Shown: positions 37,313 to 51,253 of the stretch, piece by piece
How the letters are laid out: the number at the start of each line of letters is the position of its first letter
Numbering within the stretch: the first letter of the stretch is position 1
Assembly: GCA_035578155.1 (NCBI GenBank)
Contig: JAPWDM010000016.1
Coordinates: 2,340,001-2,404,000 of the forward strand
Direction of reading: 5' to 3'
DNA: 64,000 bases
DNA from: Brachynemurus nebulosus
Taxonomy: Eukaryota; Arthropoda; Insecta; Neuroptera; Myrmeleontidae
Program-made: the position numbers and the translations under genes
Notes under the pieces: generated by a model
Databases searched by the model: none
What the model was told of the DNA's origin: nothing
The model's input: only the letters and a program-made list of their open reading frames with translations

Positions 37313-38120
37313 CCTAAAACATGCATCTAATCGAAAAAAAGTTTATACAAAATGTATTCAAAATAGAGGGAGCCATTCACGAAAAATTGTTCCAGACTTC
37401 TAGGACTTACGGCTTTTTTTTTGGAATAGAAAAAAATTTTTTTTTTCAAATGGTAACATATGTTGAGATGTTTCTTAAAAATTAGTTTATTACTTCAAAT
37501 TGCCAATTATGCTAAAATTTTCATTACTTTATTTCAAATTTTTGAGAAATCGCATTTTAAGTTTTAATTTTTAAAACCCGTGGTAAGGTTTGCCTAAACG
37601 AACGCAAAACATACGATTTATTTTGAATTTATACTAAAAAAAAAACACGAAATAAGTTGTAATGGTATATTCACATTAGCCTCTTACAGTAACAGAAAAT
37701 TTATGAATTAAATACATTAATTATCAAAATAATTTGTAGTTTTTCCTCAAATATTCAACTTAATATTTATTAAACAAGTTATCAAATTAGAACTGTTTTT
37801 GTAATATTTAATTGTACACCATATTAAAGAAGTTAAAATTTGGTACATGTGAAAATGTCATTATTAAAAATCTCTGAAAGTAAATTATAGATGGCATATC
37901 TGGTTAGTATCGTATACGTAGAGCTGTCATGAATAATATGACAGGTCTTTTTTAAATTTAAATTGTTAAATTTTTAAACTCTTTTTTTTTAAAAAGAGTA
38001 AAAAAAAATATTTTTAATATAAAAATTTTCAAGTATGTATGGTATGTATTTTAACAATACGTCTGAAAAAGACGTATTTTAAAAATATTCATAACCTTAG
38101 TTTATTTTCCAGTAATCTGA
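37313..38120. other. AT-rich stretch, nothing supported
   Basis: No domain, RNA gene or clear repeat found. An isolated pair of GACGTATTTTA words occurs near 38060. Confidence 0.4.
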
Positions 38121-39020
38121 CCAGACGATTTGATCATGTTTGGAACATATTTTAATTATGTACAGGATAAACTTGATATGTTATCGAAATATTGCATAAA
38201 AAATCACCTGACAGTAAATATAAGCAAATCGAAAATAGTAATTTTTCATAAATCAATACTGTCAATCTCAAAATCAAACTGTTGGGAAACCAAGAAAACC
38301 CTTTTCGACTCCATAGTTCGATCGACATTGTTGTATGCTTGTGAAATATGAGCTGTACAATATGTACAATTACTGGAAAAAGTACAAACACAGTACTGGA
38401 AAAATCTACTACAATTATCAGTGACGACACCTGATTATGTAGGGAGGTGGAAGGTGAACTGTCCACACTTGGCTACACTTATTTTAAAAGGTATGTTGAT
38501 ATGGTGGTGTCATTTGCTGAATATGACAGACGAGAGAATCCCGAAAATATGCTAAGCAAAACTAAAGGAACTATGTGATGATCGAACCTAGAAAAACTCT
38601 AACTGCGTTGTATCTTTAAAACAAAAGTTTACTCAACTTGGTTACGAGGATTTGTGGGAAGCGCAGGACATGTTCAAAACAAAAAGAATGCTGACCGAAA
38701 TTATTCAAAAATATGAAAACTCATTAAAAGACGCCGATCTAAACCGCTTGCAGCAGTCTACTTATACCCCAATGTACAGACGCCTGATACATGAAGAAAA
38801 TGGGAATAACTATCTTCATCTCAAGGCTAATTTTTCCAAAATAAGATTAGTTAGTCAGTTACGAATGTCAAATAAAATATGTACAAAAATTTTCTTCAAA
38901 GGCTGTAAACTGACTCTGAAACATGAAGAAATTTGTCAACAGTGTAACGAAGTTCTCAGTATCTTACGTACTTTCTTTTCAATTGTAAAAAGTATCCTTT
39001 TAAAAGGCAAATGTACTTGA
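38121..39020 (+). pseudogene. Non-LTR retrotransposon (LINE) RT C-terminal relic
   Basis: Starts at a degraded YxDD motif (PDDLIMF, 38121-38141), followed by YVQDKLDMLSKYCIKNHLTV and NISKSKIVIF, the usual segment after the RT catalytic box. Further on, SIVRSTLLYACEI, then after stops and shifts LGYEDLWEAQDMFKTKRM, LRMSNKICTKIFFKGCKL and EEICQQCNE, a piece of the C-terminal region with the first half of a zinc-binding motif. Multiple stops and frameshifts make it dead. The clade is uncertain (jockey/R1/CR1-like group). Confidence 0.55.
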
Positions 39021-39243
39021 ATAAGTATATCAGTGCTGGAGGTGATCCCATGACGGCGTTATTAACCATAAGAGGGCTGGAGTAGCTGAACGACGTATTT
39101 TTATATGCGATAGGGCCTCTTGACCACTGAGCTAGTATTTACCATTTAATGAACTTTCTGTTTATTATAATTTTTGTTATTTGTTGTTACTTATAAATGT
39201 TAAATGACCTTTCCTGGTGTAAAAGATTTTCTTAAGCAATAAA

Positions 39244-39281
39244 AATAATAATAATAATTATTATTATTATTATTATTATTT
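39244..39281. repeat. (AAT)n/(ATT)n microsatellite at the 3' side of the LINE
   Basis: About five AAT units then eight ATT units. It borders the R4/Dong-like element. Confidence 0.9.
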
Positions 39282-39573
39282 TTTTTTGATTAAGATTGGG
39301 ATACTGCTGCCGGTGGATGGCGCGGTCAGCAGCACCCGGCAGCATCGCCAACTGAGGGCATGCGCCGCCAAACACGATATAAATAAAAACAACACGTAAA
39401 GACAGGGACACATAAATGCACTAGACAATGGACAAACATACACATAATAAAAGTCACCGATGAGCCCTGCCATCCCAGGGTTTCACAAAGAGAGGACAGT
39501 CCTTGGTGGCAGTACGCTAAGTACTAGCCAGAACGTCCGGGCACCAAGAACTGAAAACCAACGATGAAACTCC

Positions 39574-40113
39574 CCCCGAGGTGTAAAGGGCCTCGGGGTG
39601 GAGGAACCTGACTAGACAAACTCAAAAAAAAGGAAATAAATATCACAGAGCAGTATCACAACAAGGTATCACAGAAGAACTTATTGCGTCACTGGGTAGC
39701 CACTGGCCGACCAGTGACGCAATAAGGAGTTAAAACAATACCGCTGTAGAGCCATAACAACAGGCCTACAGCGGCATAACAAAATATCACAGATAAGGAA
39801 CATCAAAAAAATAGCGAAACAAGAATTATCACAGTAACCCATCGCACTAGTGGGGGGCCTGGAGCCACCCAGTGGTGCGATGGGGATTATAACAACGCTA
39901 ATGGAGATTCAAAGAATCTCCGTTAGAAGGAAACTAAACAAAAATTCAACAAAATAGAAAAATAACAATAAAATAACAACAAAATATCACAGGCTGAAAA
40001 ATCACAGTAAATATATCACAGCGTACCCACTGTATTCCCGGGGGCCTAGAGCCGCCCAGTGGTACAGTGGGGATTACAACAACACCGTTGGAGGCCCCAT
40101 GGACCTCCAGTGG
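39574..40113 (-). repeat. Tandem two-hairpin modules in the LINE 3' UTR
   Basis: Stems: 39574-39598 (CCCCGAGG); 39681-39725 (15-bp perfect, TTATTGCGTCACTGG); 39741-39774 (CCGCTGTAG); 39838-39884 (CCCATCGCAC); 39898-39926 (CTAATGGAGATT, one wobble); 40026-40071 (CCCACTGTA); 40085-40113 (CCGTTGGAGG, two wobbles). The last six form three pairs of long then short hairpin, joined by A-rich linkers holding the word ATCACAG many times. The third and fifth share the loop words GGGGCCT.GAGCC.CCCAGTGG, so the module was duplicated. Confidence 0.7.
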
Positions 40114-40506
40114 CAGAAAAAAAAAAACACAAAGGGGACGAAAAAACAATAACAATCGAAAACGTGTTTAAAATGATTCTGTGTTGTCTTAATTTATTAA
40201 CTAACCAGAGCCCCGTTAGCCTGCTAGCCAGCTAGCAGTTACCGCCGAGCACGACGAGGACGAGGGGTTGGATTTATGCCCGGCATTATTATTATTATAG
40301 ACTTTTACGCCAACCTGGCGCTCACTACTCAGTAGGACAGTACTGGGTAACATTCACCTATACCGGCACTATGCAAGGTATTAGGCTCTGTGGAAGGATA
40401 ATGTGCCAAACCAATCCGTAAAAGTACCGTAGTACATTCACGGACGGGTTTGTCACATCACTCCTTATATTGTTGTTGTTGTTGCTTGAAACGAGGTGTT
40501 ATGCGT

Positions 40507-43500
40507 CTATTTTGGTGTACACTGGTTCGTACGACGAGACTTTTGTGGGAGCGTAGATGTTGGCTCAATGACAGACGGCTGTGAATGCCTAGTTCGTTTT
40601 CGTGTCCTCAGAGAATAGGTAGGATTAGGGACAGAGGGAAGGGAAAGGACTGTTTGTGTTTGTGTGTGTGTTCGTGTATGTGTGTGGATGTGTCGTTCTA
40701 TTTTTCGTTTCTTGGTGTAAATGTGTTCTGGTTCATCAAATTGCTCATTAAGATCGGGTGTTCCTGGAATTGCGCGTTTAGATGGTACAGAGGTTGACGG
40801 ACCTTGTGTGTTATTGAGTTGGGGAGGATTGTGCACCAGAGCGGTAACAGTGACAGTGCGGAAGTTGGTCGATCCTCCCTCTCCATCAGACGAATCTCGA
40901 TCTGTATGTGTGTTAAGTGTTTGTGTTTCAGTGTTAGCGTATTGTGTGTTTATGTATGTGTGTTGTGTGTCTGTAAGATGAGTGTCAGTGTGTTGTTCAC
41001 TCACTGTAGATGGCTCAAATGGAGTACAAGCAGATCTTGTGCTTTCACATATCGCAGTCGGATTCGTATTACTGAGGAACTTCCGTACTATACGACATGT
41101 GTTTATGATCACTGCCTTTTGCATAGTGACATATGTGTACTTTGGGAGACCCAAGAGGCTCAAGCTATTGTGTAGTGTGTGTGGAATAACCCCGGTGGCA
41201 CTGAGTACTACTGGAACAATGTGGACATGTTCCATTTGCCATTGTTGTTTTATTTCGGCTGCGAGGTCAGTGTATTTCTCCAATTTAACTGCGTGTGTTT
41301 TTTGTAAGTTATGTGTATTCGGAACCGCAATGTCGATCAGATAGGTGGTCTTAGTTTGTTTCATTACGAAGGTGATATCTGGCCGATTATGATTTAGTAG
41401 GCGTCCATTTGATTACCCCAAATGAGTACGTTAGCACCGGAACTGCGTAGGTGTTAATTGCTTTGATGATTTTTTTTCATCAAGGTGAGTGTTCAGCAAT
41501 CTCTGTACACGCGCTAGATATTGCTGCATTAGGTGTTGTTTTACAGCGCTGTGATCTATACGTTCATCCTGGTTGAATCCGAGATACCGGTACGACTCTC
41601 CCTCGTCCATTGGCTGCATAACAGACTACGGTCCGAGTTCAAATGCGACCGCATCTCGTTTTCCCCCAGAACGACATTGTGTCCGACATTTGTCGATCCC
41701 GAACTCCATGCAGAGGTCTCGCGAAACTTCCCCGGAAAGTCTCAGCAGATTCTGTAATTGATGTTTAGTTGCTGCGTAGATCTTTATATCATCCATGTAC
41801 ATTAGATGTGAAATAGTATGGTGCGAATTCATTTTTGTCCCCACATTATAACCGTATTTGGTTTCATTCAACAGGCGTGAAAGTGGATTCATTGCGAGAC
41901 AAAACCATAATGGACTCAATGAGTCGCCTTGGAATATGCCGCGTCTTACTTGAATAAGATCGCTTGTTGTTTTTTCGTTACCAATACTCAAATGTAAGGT
42001 CGTTCGCCAATCGGACATGATCGCTCCAAGGAAGTTCACGATACTTGGGTGTATTTTATACAGCTCCGATACTCTCCGTAACCAGGAGTGCGGCACCGAA
42101 TCAAATGCCTTTTTGTAATCAATAAACGCTGTGTACAGGTTACGTTGTCTCCCTTTCGCTTGTTCCAGTACTACGGAGTCAATCAGAAGCTGCTCTTTGC
42201 AACCTTGTGACCTCTTTCGACATCCCTTTTGTTCTTCTGTCAGTATGGTGTTAATCTGACAATGTTCATTGATCTTTTCTGCCAGACAGGACGTCAAAGT
42301 CTTATACACAGTAGGCAAGCAGGTGATAGGCCTATAATTAGCAGGATTTTTTGTATCACTGTTTTTCGATTTCATATATGTGATACCCTGCATTAGGAAC
42401 TTCGGTGTCAGGTTTGGTGTTCTTATAAATAGTGTAAATTGTTCAGCGAGATACTTGTGTGTTGATGTAAAGTGTTTGAGCCAGTAGTTTTGTATGTTGT
42501 CGATGCCAGGTGCCTTCCAGTTATGCGATCTCTGTAAAGCTCTGGAGACGTCCTCTGTAGTAATGTCCGTATAGGGCATCTCCGGAAGATGTTCGTTATT
42601 CCTGTACTCTGTATCGATCCAGCTGGCTTTGTCATTATGGTCAATGGTGTTGGACCATATATTCGCCCAAAAACTATGGAGTGCGTTCTTCTCCGGTAGA
42701 CCATTACTGTCAGTTACCGTGTTCGTTAGAGACTGATAAAATCGTCTCTCGTTTCTGCTGAACGCTTGGTTTTGTCGCTTGCGTTCAGTACTGGTCTTAT
42801 ACCTTCGTAAGCGCTTCGCTAGTGCTGTTAATTTTTGGTGAAGCGTGTCTCTGATCTCTGTGAGTGTTTTATTGGGTTCCTCGTATTGTGTGTGTACTGT
42901 GTGTTTGTGTAATATGTCGTGTATGTATTTGTTGAGCCGTTTGGACCTCGTACCCTGTTGATATTGGGTGATCCTGCCGAGATTGCATCGGATGTTGTTG
43001 ATGCGTTTATTCAGTCGTGTTTCCCAAGCAGGAGTTAGGTGTTCCTTCGAGTTGTACGCTACAGGTGGTGTTACATCGGAACCGTTACAACGTATAGCGG
43101 CAACGGCGCCACAGTAAATAGCTGTGTGTAACTCGATAAAATTGTCACATGTTTCCAAGTGTTTAGGCAGTATTGTATTGTTTAATATATCAACGATCTC
43201 AGCCAATCTACGTGAGGTGTGCTGTTTAGGCAACAAGTACCTATGTGTGGGGTCCGTCCCTTCAAATTCAGTAAGCGCTGTGTTAAATTTCAGTTCGATC
43301 TTTTGCAGTAGGGTGTCATTTACTGCTGTCTCATGGTGGTCAGGCTCATTCTCGACAAGTTGTTGAAATTAAAAATGACACGTTTTTGGTCTGCCAGTCT
43401 CTGTTCAGTAACGCGACTTAGGTGAGGGTAGCTGCGCGCGAACTCTTGATGTAATTTTGTACGGTAACCAGTTTTGTCCGTTTCAAGTCTAGTAACTTTG

Positions 43501-43898
43501 AAGTATGTGCGTACGATGAATTCATTCAGTTCATCTGTCCATTGCATACGCACACGCTTCTTACCAGCTTTAGTGGTCCCCAAAGGATGCTCTGAGGAAA
43601 CACTTAAAGTCGGCTGAGCCAAAGGTGTTGGGGGCTCCGTAAGTAGGGCAGTAGCATTTTGGCTGAAGGTGTTGTTACAGCTGACAGGTGGCTGCCTAGA
43701 ACCCAACCTGTCGTCACCGTGATCTGAGCTGTCACATTCAGTGGTGACCCTGATGCGCCCGGTCGCTCCACCGGCAGCGGCAGTTTTCCGAGGCCTTTTT
43801 CTTATTTGCTCCATCCTAATGGGTTGTCCTTTTAGTCGCCTTTTACGACAAGCAGGACTTACTGTGGGGAAATTCTGCAAAATGAAGCCCCCACCCAC
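40507..43898 (-). pseudogene. ORF of the R4/Dong-like LINE (Myb-like, RT, restriction-like endonuclease), broken
   Basis: N part (43898-43320; likely start ATG 43814, MEQIRKRPRK): MQWTDELNEFIVRTYFKVTR and TEQRLADQKRVIF, the Myb-like region of this group. A one-base frameshift near 43345 leads into the RT frame: NWKAPGIDNIQNYW, NYRPITCLPTVYK, EEQKGCRKRSQGCKEQLLID, AFIDYKKAFDSVPHSWL (motif A), GIFQGDSLSPLWFCLAMNPL and YMDDIKIYA (catalytic). Stops fall at about 41623 and 41428. AINTYAVPVLTYSFGVIKW (another frame, about 41400-41459) jumps straight to HNRPDITFVM and LIDIAVPNTHNL...KYTDLAAEI, the endonuclease region, so a segment with the zinc knuckle is deleted. Confidence 0.75.
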
Positions 43899-43904
43899 AG
43901 GGCG

Positions 43905-43972
<68 letters not shown>
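43905..43972. repeat. (TTA)n microsatellite at the 5' side of the LINE
   Basis: About 68 bp of TTA repeat. It starts directly upstream (minus sense) of the LINE's first visible sequence. Confidence 0.95.
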
Positions 43973-45170
43973 GCAGCTCTCCAAAACACGGTGCTTAGAA
44001 GAAGATATTTGCAAAAATTTCTAAATGACCTATAAAAACACACAAAACGCGACCTTGGACCAAAATGAGACATCGATTTTTGAAATCTACGTCTTTGAAT
44101 TAGTAAATATATGTCTAAAAATATTTCGCAAAATTGGGCCAAGTAAGGCTAATTTAAGGATTTAAATACAAGGGGCTCTAGTGACAGTCGGTGTTGCAGC
44201 CGCCTTAGTGGGCTTGTTTAGCCACAAAATATGGTGAAGCCTTCCTCTACCCTTATAAAAAGGAAGCCGCATGCACTGTGTTATGGAGTTCTTAGGACCC
44301 TACATGCACATATATAATACTTATACACTGGGGGGAAGGAAAGTGGAAAATCGAGAAAAGTCCAAAATTGAACATTTTGGTACAGCTCGAAAACGCAAAG
44401 CAGCCTTGACCTAATATTGCAGCTATGGAATACATGTGCAAGGGCGAACGCACCCCCGACCCAGGTTGGACCTTAGGCAGATTTACCTATCTTATCCGGA
44501 GGTGTGCTTTGTGTACATTTTAAGTTAATAGCCAGCCACTCCTTTTTAGAGGTTTCTACTTTTAACCTTTAGCCCCATGATTTTGACGCCAATATTTCCT
44601 TGATTTTTTTGCTTTTTTTCTAACCCGTCTAGAGACTCTCTAAGGAAACCTAGAGAGCTGAAATTTTGTACGTGTATTGAGTTAGTATCCAGCTAGTGCC
44701 TTTCAGGGATTTCACATTACTTTTCCCCTCACTTCCCCCATTTTTTCATCGAGGTTCAATGGCATTGTTAAATGTGTTTTAAATGTTTTATTTTTATTCT
44801 AATACATGTTGGCGTATATATGTAGTAATTTTAAAAATTTAAAAAATAAATGAACATACTTTTATACTAAATGCAATACATACATATTAAGTAATTTAAA
44901 AATGTTATTAAAGTCACTGTTTATTTATAAAGTAGGATTTTTGGATTTTTATTTATAAAATAGAAATTTTGGATTTTTTTGGGAAGAAAAAATATCTTCA
45001 TAAAGGCCTTCCAGTTTACTATTTAAGGTCTTTTTTAATATTTAAAAATAAAACACAAAGTCAATTGGCGGATAAGTATGGGTAGGAATGCCCTCGTACG
45101 AATTTTGTTGGCTTTTTTCCTGCTATCAGCACAAAATTGAAATTTACTGAGATTCAGCCCTTAAAAACTT
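43973..45170. other. Intergenic stretch, nothing supported
   Basis: A GC-richer patch near 44170-44310 has no recognisable frame or RNA fold that I can defend; the remainder is AT-rich. Confidence 0.4.
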
Positions 45171-45350
45171 AAAACCTTTTTTTTAAAGCCCCGATCAGCT
45201 GGGCACGCATCATCAGTTTTGAAACCACCAGAATGACAAATCGCTTGTAGATTTTCAACCACATTTCGCTTGTAGACATTCAGTACCGAAGATGAAGGGA
45301 AAAATTCGACTTCCGTGATGGGGCCCCGCTGCTCACGGAGTTTTTTTTTT
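45171..45350 (-). repeat. Dispersed repeat copy A (inverse of 56285-56461)
   Basis: About 175 bp, roughly 90% identical by eye to the inverse of 56285-56461. Both copies keep an open frame sharing PITEVEF, SSVLNVYKRNV and LQAIC..GGFKTDD. The protein is not recognised. It could be an exon of a repeated gene or a piece of a mobile element. Confidence 0.55.
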
Positions 45351-45969
45351 TTAAATGAAGTATAAGTAAATAATAAAAGTACACTCACATCAAAAAAAAA
45401 AAAAACTTTTTTCCGCTCCTGTACTTTATTTTTACCTACGTATGTTTTACTATTTTTATCTGCATGTAATTTTTAAATATTTCGCTGATAATTATCTAAG
45501 TTTGAAATTTTTAAAACTACCTTCTCTTTTCCATATGTAAACCTTTTAACTCACAAATCCTTACCTGGATTGTGGGAGATGAGAAAATATAAGCTTTCTA
45601 TGATGCCAGTATCAAATTAATACTTACATTTCACCTTTTTTTAAGTTCCTGTTTTTAATAACTCCTTATAATTTCTGATATATAATAATTTATAACTGCT
45701 GATATTTAACTGACAAAAATATTATGGTGAAAAATTCTTACTTTTACTTTTCAAGTCTAATAATAATGATTGCATATAAAATTTTCAGTACACCTTCTAT
45801 TAATACTTTCATTGTTAAAATAAATTTTTTTGTTAATACTAGCAGTAATTTTTATTGGGTATTAATTTAAAAATAAAAAGCTTATGAAAATTCTAACAAT
45901 TTCTTAAGTTTACTAATTTATCAAATGTATTAATATACATAGTATATAATGACAAGTATAAACAAGGAT

Positions 45970-46200
45970 AGTGTAGCCTAGTGGTTAAGAGCTGTGGATA
46001 TTTTAAAAAATGACGTTACATTCTAGACCTTCAGCATGAATAATGATCGAATCCACAAGAGTCAACAATTACAATAAAAAAAATGATACATAGTTGGTAA
46101 GATACATAAAAGGAACGTGGAATGTTGTATGGTACATATAAAGATAAAGAAAGAGAGAAAGTAGAAAAGAGATAATAAAAAAAAATTGCGTTCATGTTGC
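45970..46200 (+). mobile_element. tRNA-derived SINE candidate
   Basis: An A-box-like TAGCCTAGTGG at 45974-45984 (followed by TTAAGAGC as in tRNA) and a B-box-like TGATCGAATCC at 46044-46054, about 70 bp apart, then an A/G-rich tail with A runs near 46170-46190. No full tRNA cloverleaf is expected. Confidence 0.45.
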
Positions 46201-46349
46201 ATCCAAGATTTAAAAATACACCCGGTAATTCAGATCCAATTAGATAGAACCAATTTTAGGATCCAATTGGATCTGATATATTTATATCCAGTTTGATTCA
46301 ATTAGGTCCAATCATTTTTTTCAGGGTAAATAGAAAATGGACGGAACAT

Positions 46350-46459
46350 CACTGAAACCTCATTTTCAGGTAAAGGGTAATTAATAATTTTGAGGCAATT
46401 AAACGCTAGGAGTCCCATTTGTAAATAATTACCCTTTGCCTGAAAATGAGGTTTCAGTG
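46350..46459. mobile_element. 110-bp palindromic MITE
   Basis: Arms of about 33 bp: CACTGAAACCTCATTTTCAG, then G.AAAGGGTAATTA, and its inverse at 46427-46459, with one difference. The spacer is about 45 bp. Non-coding. Confidence 0.65.
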
Positions 46460-46660
46460 GTACTGTATCGTACATTTTTCACTTACTTCTGTCAATAAAA
46501 CCCAAAATAATATACCATTAAAAAATTATATTTAAAAATAAGCTTATATTCACAAAAATTGATACTATATGTGTGTAAGTATATAATACATTATACCATC
46601 GCTATAGTAAGTTTTAGAAATCTGACACGTACTATCTTGAAAATCGAGCATGATTTATCG

Positions 46661-46798
46661 AAATAGTATATTGTGCAATAAGTGCGGGAAATTGTCGATT
46701 GCCCACGAAAGCGAAGTTGAACGCACGAACGTAGTGAGTGCGCTCATTCGCTTGAGTGGGTCAATCGACAACCGCGCACGAGTTGCACATACTATTTT
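46661..46798. mobile_element. 138-bp palindromic repeat
   Basis: Arms share AAATAGTAT, TGTGCAA, GTGCG, TTGTCGATTG and CCCAC in inverse order. The GC-rich centre has several GCG words. It is typical of a short palindromic insect MITE; superfamily not assigned. Confidence 0.5.
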
Positions 46799-47504
46799 TT
46801 ATTACAAATTTCACATACTTTTTTCTATTATTATCACTATTTTTGACATTTTTATTACTTTTTAAAATAATATTTTTAAGTGTTCGTCTTTTCTTTCTTA
46901 ATTAAATATTGTTTAAATTACTTTGTTGGTGGTTTCTATAGAAATAATTATGAAATATTTATTAAGTGAAAAATCAAGAGGCGGCTTTGCGTGTTTTGAT
47001 TAAATTTTGCGTGTTTTATTGTCAATTTGCGTGTGGAAAGTTTACATTCCGCACGCAAAAAAGTATATGGGAAGAATACAGTGGACAAACAGCCATTTTG
47101 CGTACAGAAATGTGTACTTCTCTGGCATGAGTAATAAAAAAAATTATTTTTCCTTTTTTGTTCCACTCATTAAATTTTATAAGAATCTGCTATTAGTTTT
47201 TGTCACCGTAGTAACGGAAACCGTCTTTTAGTGCTGCCTGTATTCAAAAAGTTAAAAATACACTTTCAGTCAGTTTTTCCAAAAATTAATTTAGGAAATA
47301 ATTTCTTAGGCCAAAAAGAGTATATATAAAAAAAAAAGTTTGTTAAATCGGAGATATCCAACAGTATCTTTATCTATATCTCCAATACTAATTTTTGCTA
47401 TTTTAGACCCTCCGATACACAACTTCCGACTCACGTCGCCAAAAATCCGTTTAGCGGGCAACTTCTTAAGCCAAAAAGATTATGTAAAAAAAAATCGGCT
47501 CAAT

Positions 47505-48490
47505 CGGGCCGTAGTTATGAGAATAATCACTCTTGTTAGTGTGTTGAATCTTTTGAATCCGTCCACTGTGGTGAGTCGATTCAATGAATTGAATCACTCA
47601 CTTACTTGACACAATTCCACAACTGAGTGGTATATATAATTTCAAATCCAAAACAACACAATAAATACACTCATATATGTAGTTAGTTACATGTGAAACA
47701 CTCACTCAAGTGAACGAGTGTTTGGATACAATTATTATATTCGAATAAAATTAACAAATTAAAAAATTAATACAACATTAAAAATACACGGTTGAAAAGA
47801 CATAACAATGAAAATTTTGATTGTGAAAATCTACAATAATTTTATGTGGGAAGATATCCACTCATTGCTGTTTTGAAGAAAAACTAATTTTTGGAGAGGT
47901 AATAAGGGTAATAATCTGACAATAAACGGGCAAATTTTATTCTAAAAATTTGAAAATATTGTAAAATAAAATACAAATAGTTTTTCTTAGAATTTTTTTA
48001 ATATTCATACTTATAGCAATTATAGTGTACATAAAATTGGGTATATTTTTTATTTAGATTATTTTATTAGTTTATTAGACATCTGGACTTTTGATTTAAA
48101 ATTTGTTTTATGCATTTAAAAAAACAAAGGATAATAAAAAAAATTAAAATATTAGTTCTAAAAAAAAGAAAAAGTTATACCTTCTATACCATAGTATTAT
48201 TAGTATACACGATATATACACGTTATTCTTGTGTTATATACACAGTTGTAAAAAACAGATGTTTGTCTCTGTCGCTCTGTCTATTGTCATAAGTAAACTG
48301 AAACAGAGATTGAAAATTGAATAGAATCTTATATGTTATACACTCGTAAGTGAGTGAGTGAGTGAGTGTATGACATATACACTTTCAACTCATGAGTTGA
48401 AAGAGTCGATTCAATTCTTTTTGACTGATTCAAATCAGTCAGTTAGTTGAGTGATTCAACTCAGTGAATTGAATCACTCACTCACTAGCC
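47505..48490. repeat. Region with repeated GAATTGAATCACTCACT words
   Basis: GAATTGAATCACTCACT occurs at about 47586 and 48466 in the same orientation, with related GAGTCGATTCAAT words, (GAGT)n at 48350 and several 8-14 bp palindromes (TCAACTCATGAGTTGA). The right end TAGCCATCACTA resembles hAT-type ends known from insects. The boundaries are unclear. Confidence 0.3.
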
Positions 48491-48817
48491 ATCACTAAAT
48501 CGAAGGTATGTGGTTTTCAGAACTCCAGCCATATTTTGTTTCCATCCTCATATTCGATTTGTGATATAAAAAATTCCAGTGCATTTGCGTATGTGCATTA
48601 CTAAACCGCCCGAACATGTTAGCAAAAATTTAAACATGTAACGTATACATGTTTACATCCAAATATGGTAGTAGACGTCAAATAATTTGAATTTTGGTTT
48701 GCGCGATTTAATTAATAGTGCATATACGCCAGAACTTTTTATACCACAAATCGAACATGGCACATGGTGAAACATAATACTCATAATAGTATGTTATACA
48801 CCAAGGGACTAGTAGTC

Positions 48818-50646
<1,829 letters not shown>

Positions 50647-50770
50647 GAGTGTGAATTTTAATCGCGAGTGTGAAGTTTGTTGCCAGAGGGCCTGTAAAGG
50701 CCCAAGGGCAACAAATCACACGAGGGGTGAGAAAAACACTTTAGTCTTGTGGCGTATACACTATTTTTTG
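50647..50770. repeat. Short palindromic repeat
   Basis: Central hairpin TTTGTTGCCAGAGGGCC/GGCCCAAGGGCAACAAA at about 50679-50720, with AGTGTGAA-type words outside. It is similar in style to the palindromic repeat at 46661. Confidence 0.5.
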
Positions 50771-51052
50771 CAATTCCGGATAATTTAAAATTATAAAAAT
50801 TAAAAAAATACTAAAGCATGTGTAGCCAATTAAATGGAGTAGTACAACTAAATTTTTTTTAAAATTAATCATATTGTTAAATTATTACTAGAAACACTTA
50901 TTTTATGAATTAAGATGTGTACCTTATACGAAATTATATCAATTAGTAAATTTTTTTAATAAAATAAATATTTAACTTGACTATGATTGACGTTGGATTT
51001 AGCAGCTAACCAGAAGTTATTAATTTATTATTCTGGCAGTTGACGTATCGAG
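50771..51052. other. AT-rich gap, nothing supported
   Basis: No repeat, coding or RNA signal is visible in this short stretch. Confidence 0.4.
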
Positions 51053-51253
51053 TATGTTTCATTTAGAAAACAAGGTGTGACACAGTGCATTTTATTTTTT
51101 TTTTTAACAATAAAACTATTTTTTTTAAGTTTCATTGCAAAACTAAGCTTTTAATTGCATATAGAAGCAACTAAAAGGTTAAAATTTTTAAAAAATTAGT
51201 TTTTTGTGAGAAAAAAATGCACTGTGTCGTCTGTGTTTCCTAAATGGAAAACA
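51053..51253. mobile_element. 200-bp MITE
   Basis: Inverted ends of about 40 bp. The inner 15 bp GACACAGTGCATTTT (51079-51093) is the exact inverse of 51214-51228, and the outer parts match as ATGTTT..ATTTAG.AAAC. Confidence 0.6.

Larger units (their letters stand above)
39282..43904 (-). mobile_element. R4/Dong-like LINE inserted in a TAA repeat
   Basis: About 4.6 kb on the minus strand, bounded on both sides by TAA/ATT microsatellites. It has one long ORF with a Myb-like N-terminal region, a reverse transcriptase and a C-terminal restriction-like endonuclease region, in the order known for R2-group elements. Bombyx Dong is known to sit in TAA repeats. The element is dead: one frameshift, several in-frame stops and an internal deletion removing the finger region. 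Confidence 0.75.

Noticed and set aside
39060..39145. Minus-strand tRNA-like A-box (TAGCTCAGTGGTCAAGAGGC)
   Set aside because: No B-box at a suitable distance and no cloverleaf; it is probably part of the LINE relic's 3' region.
40585..41344. Several plus-strand frames
   Set aside because: Antisense shadows of the LINE C-terminal region.
43741..43998. 85 aa frame ending in poly-leucine
   Set aside because: Translation of the (TTA)n repeat joined to the antisense of the LINE ORF.
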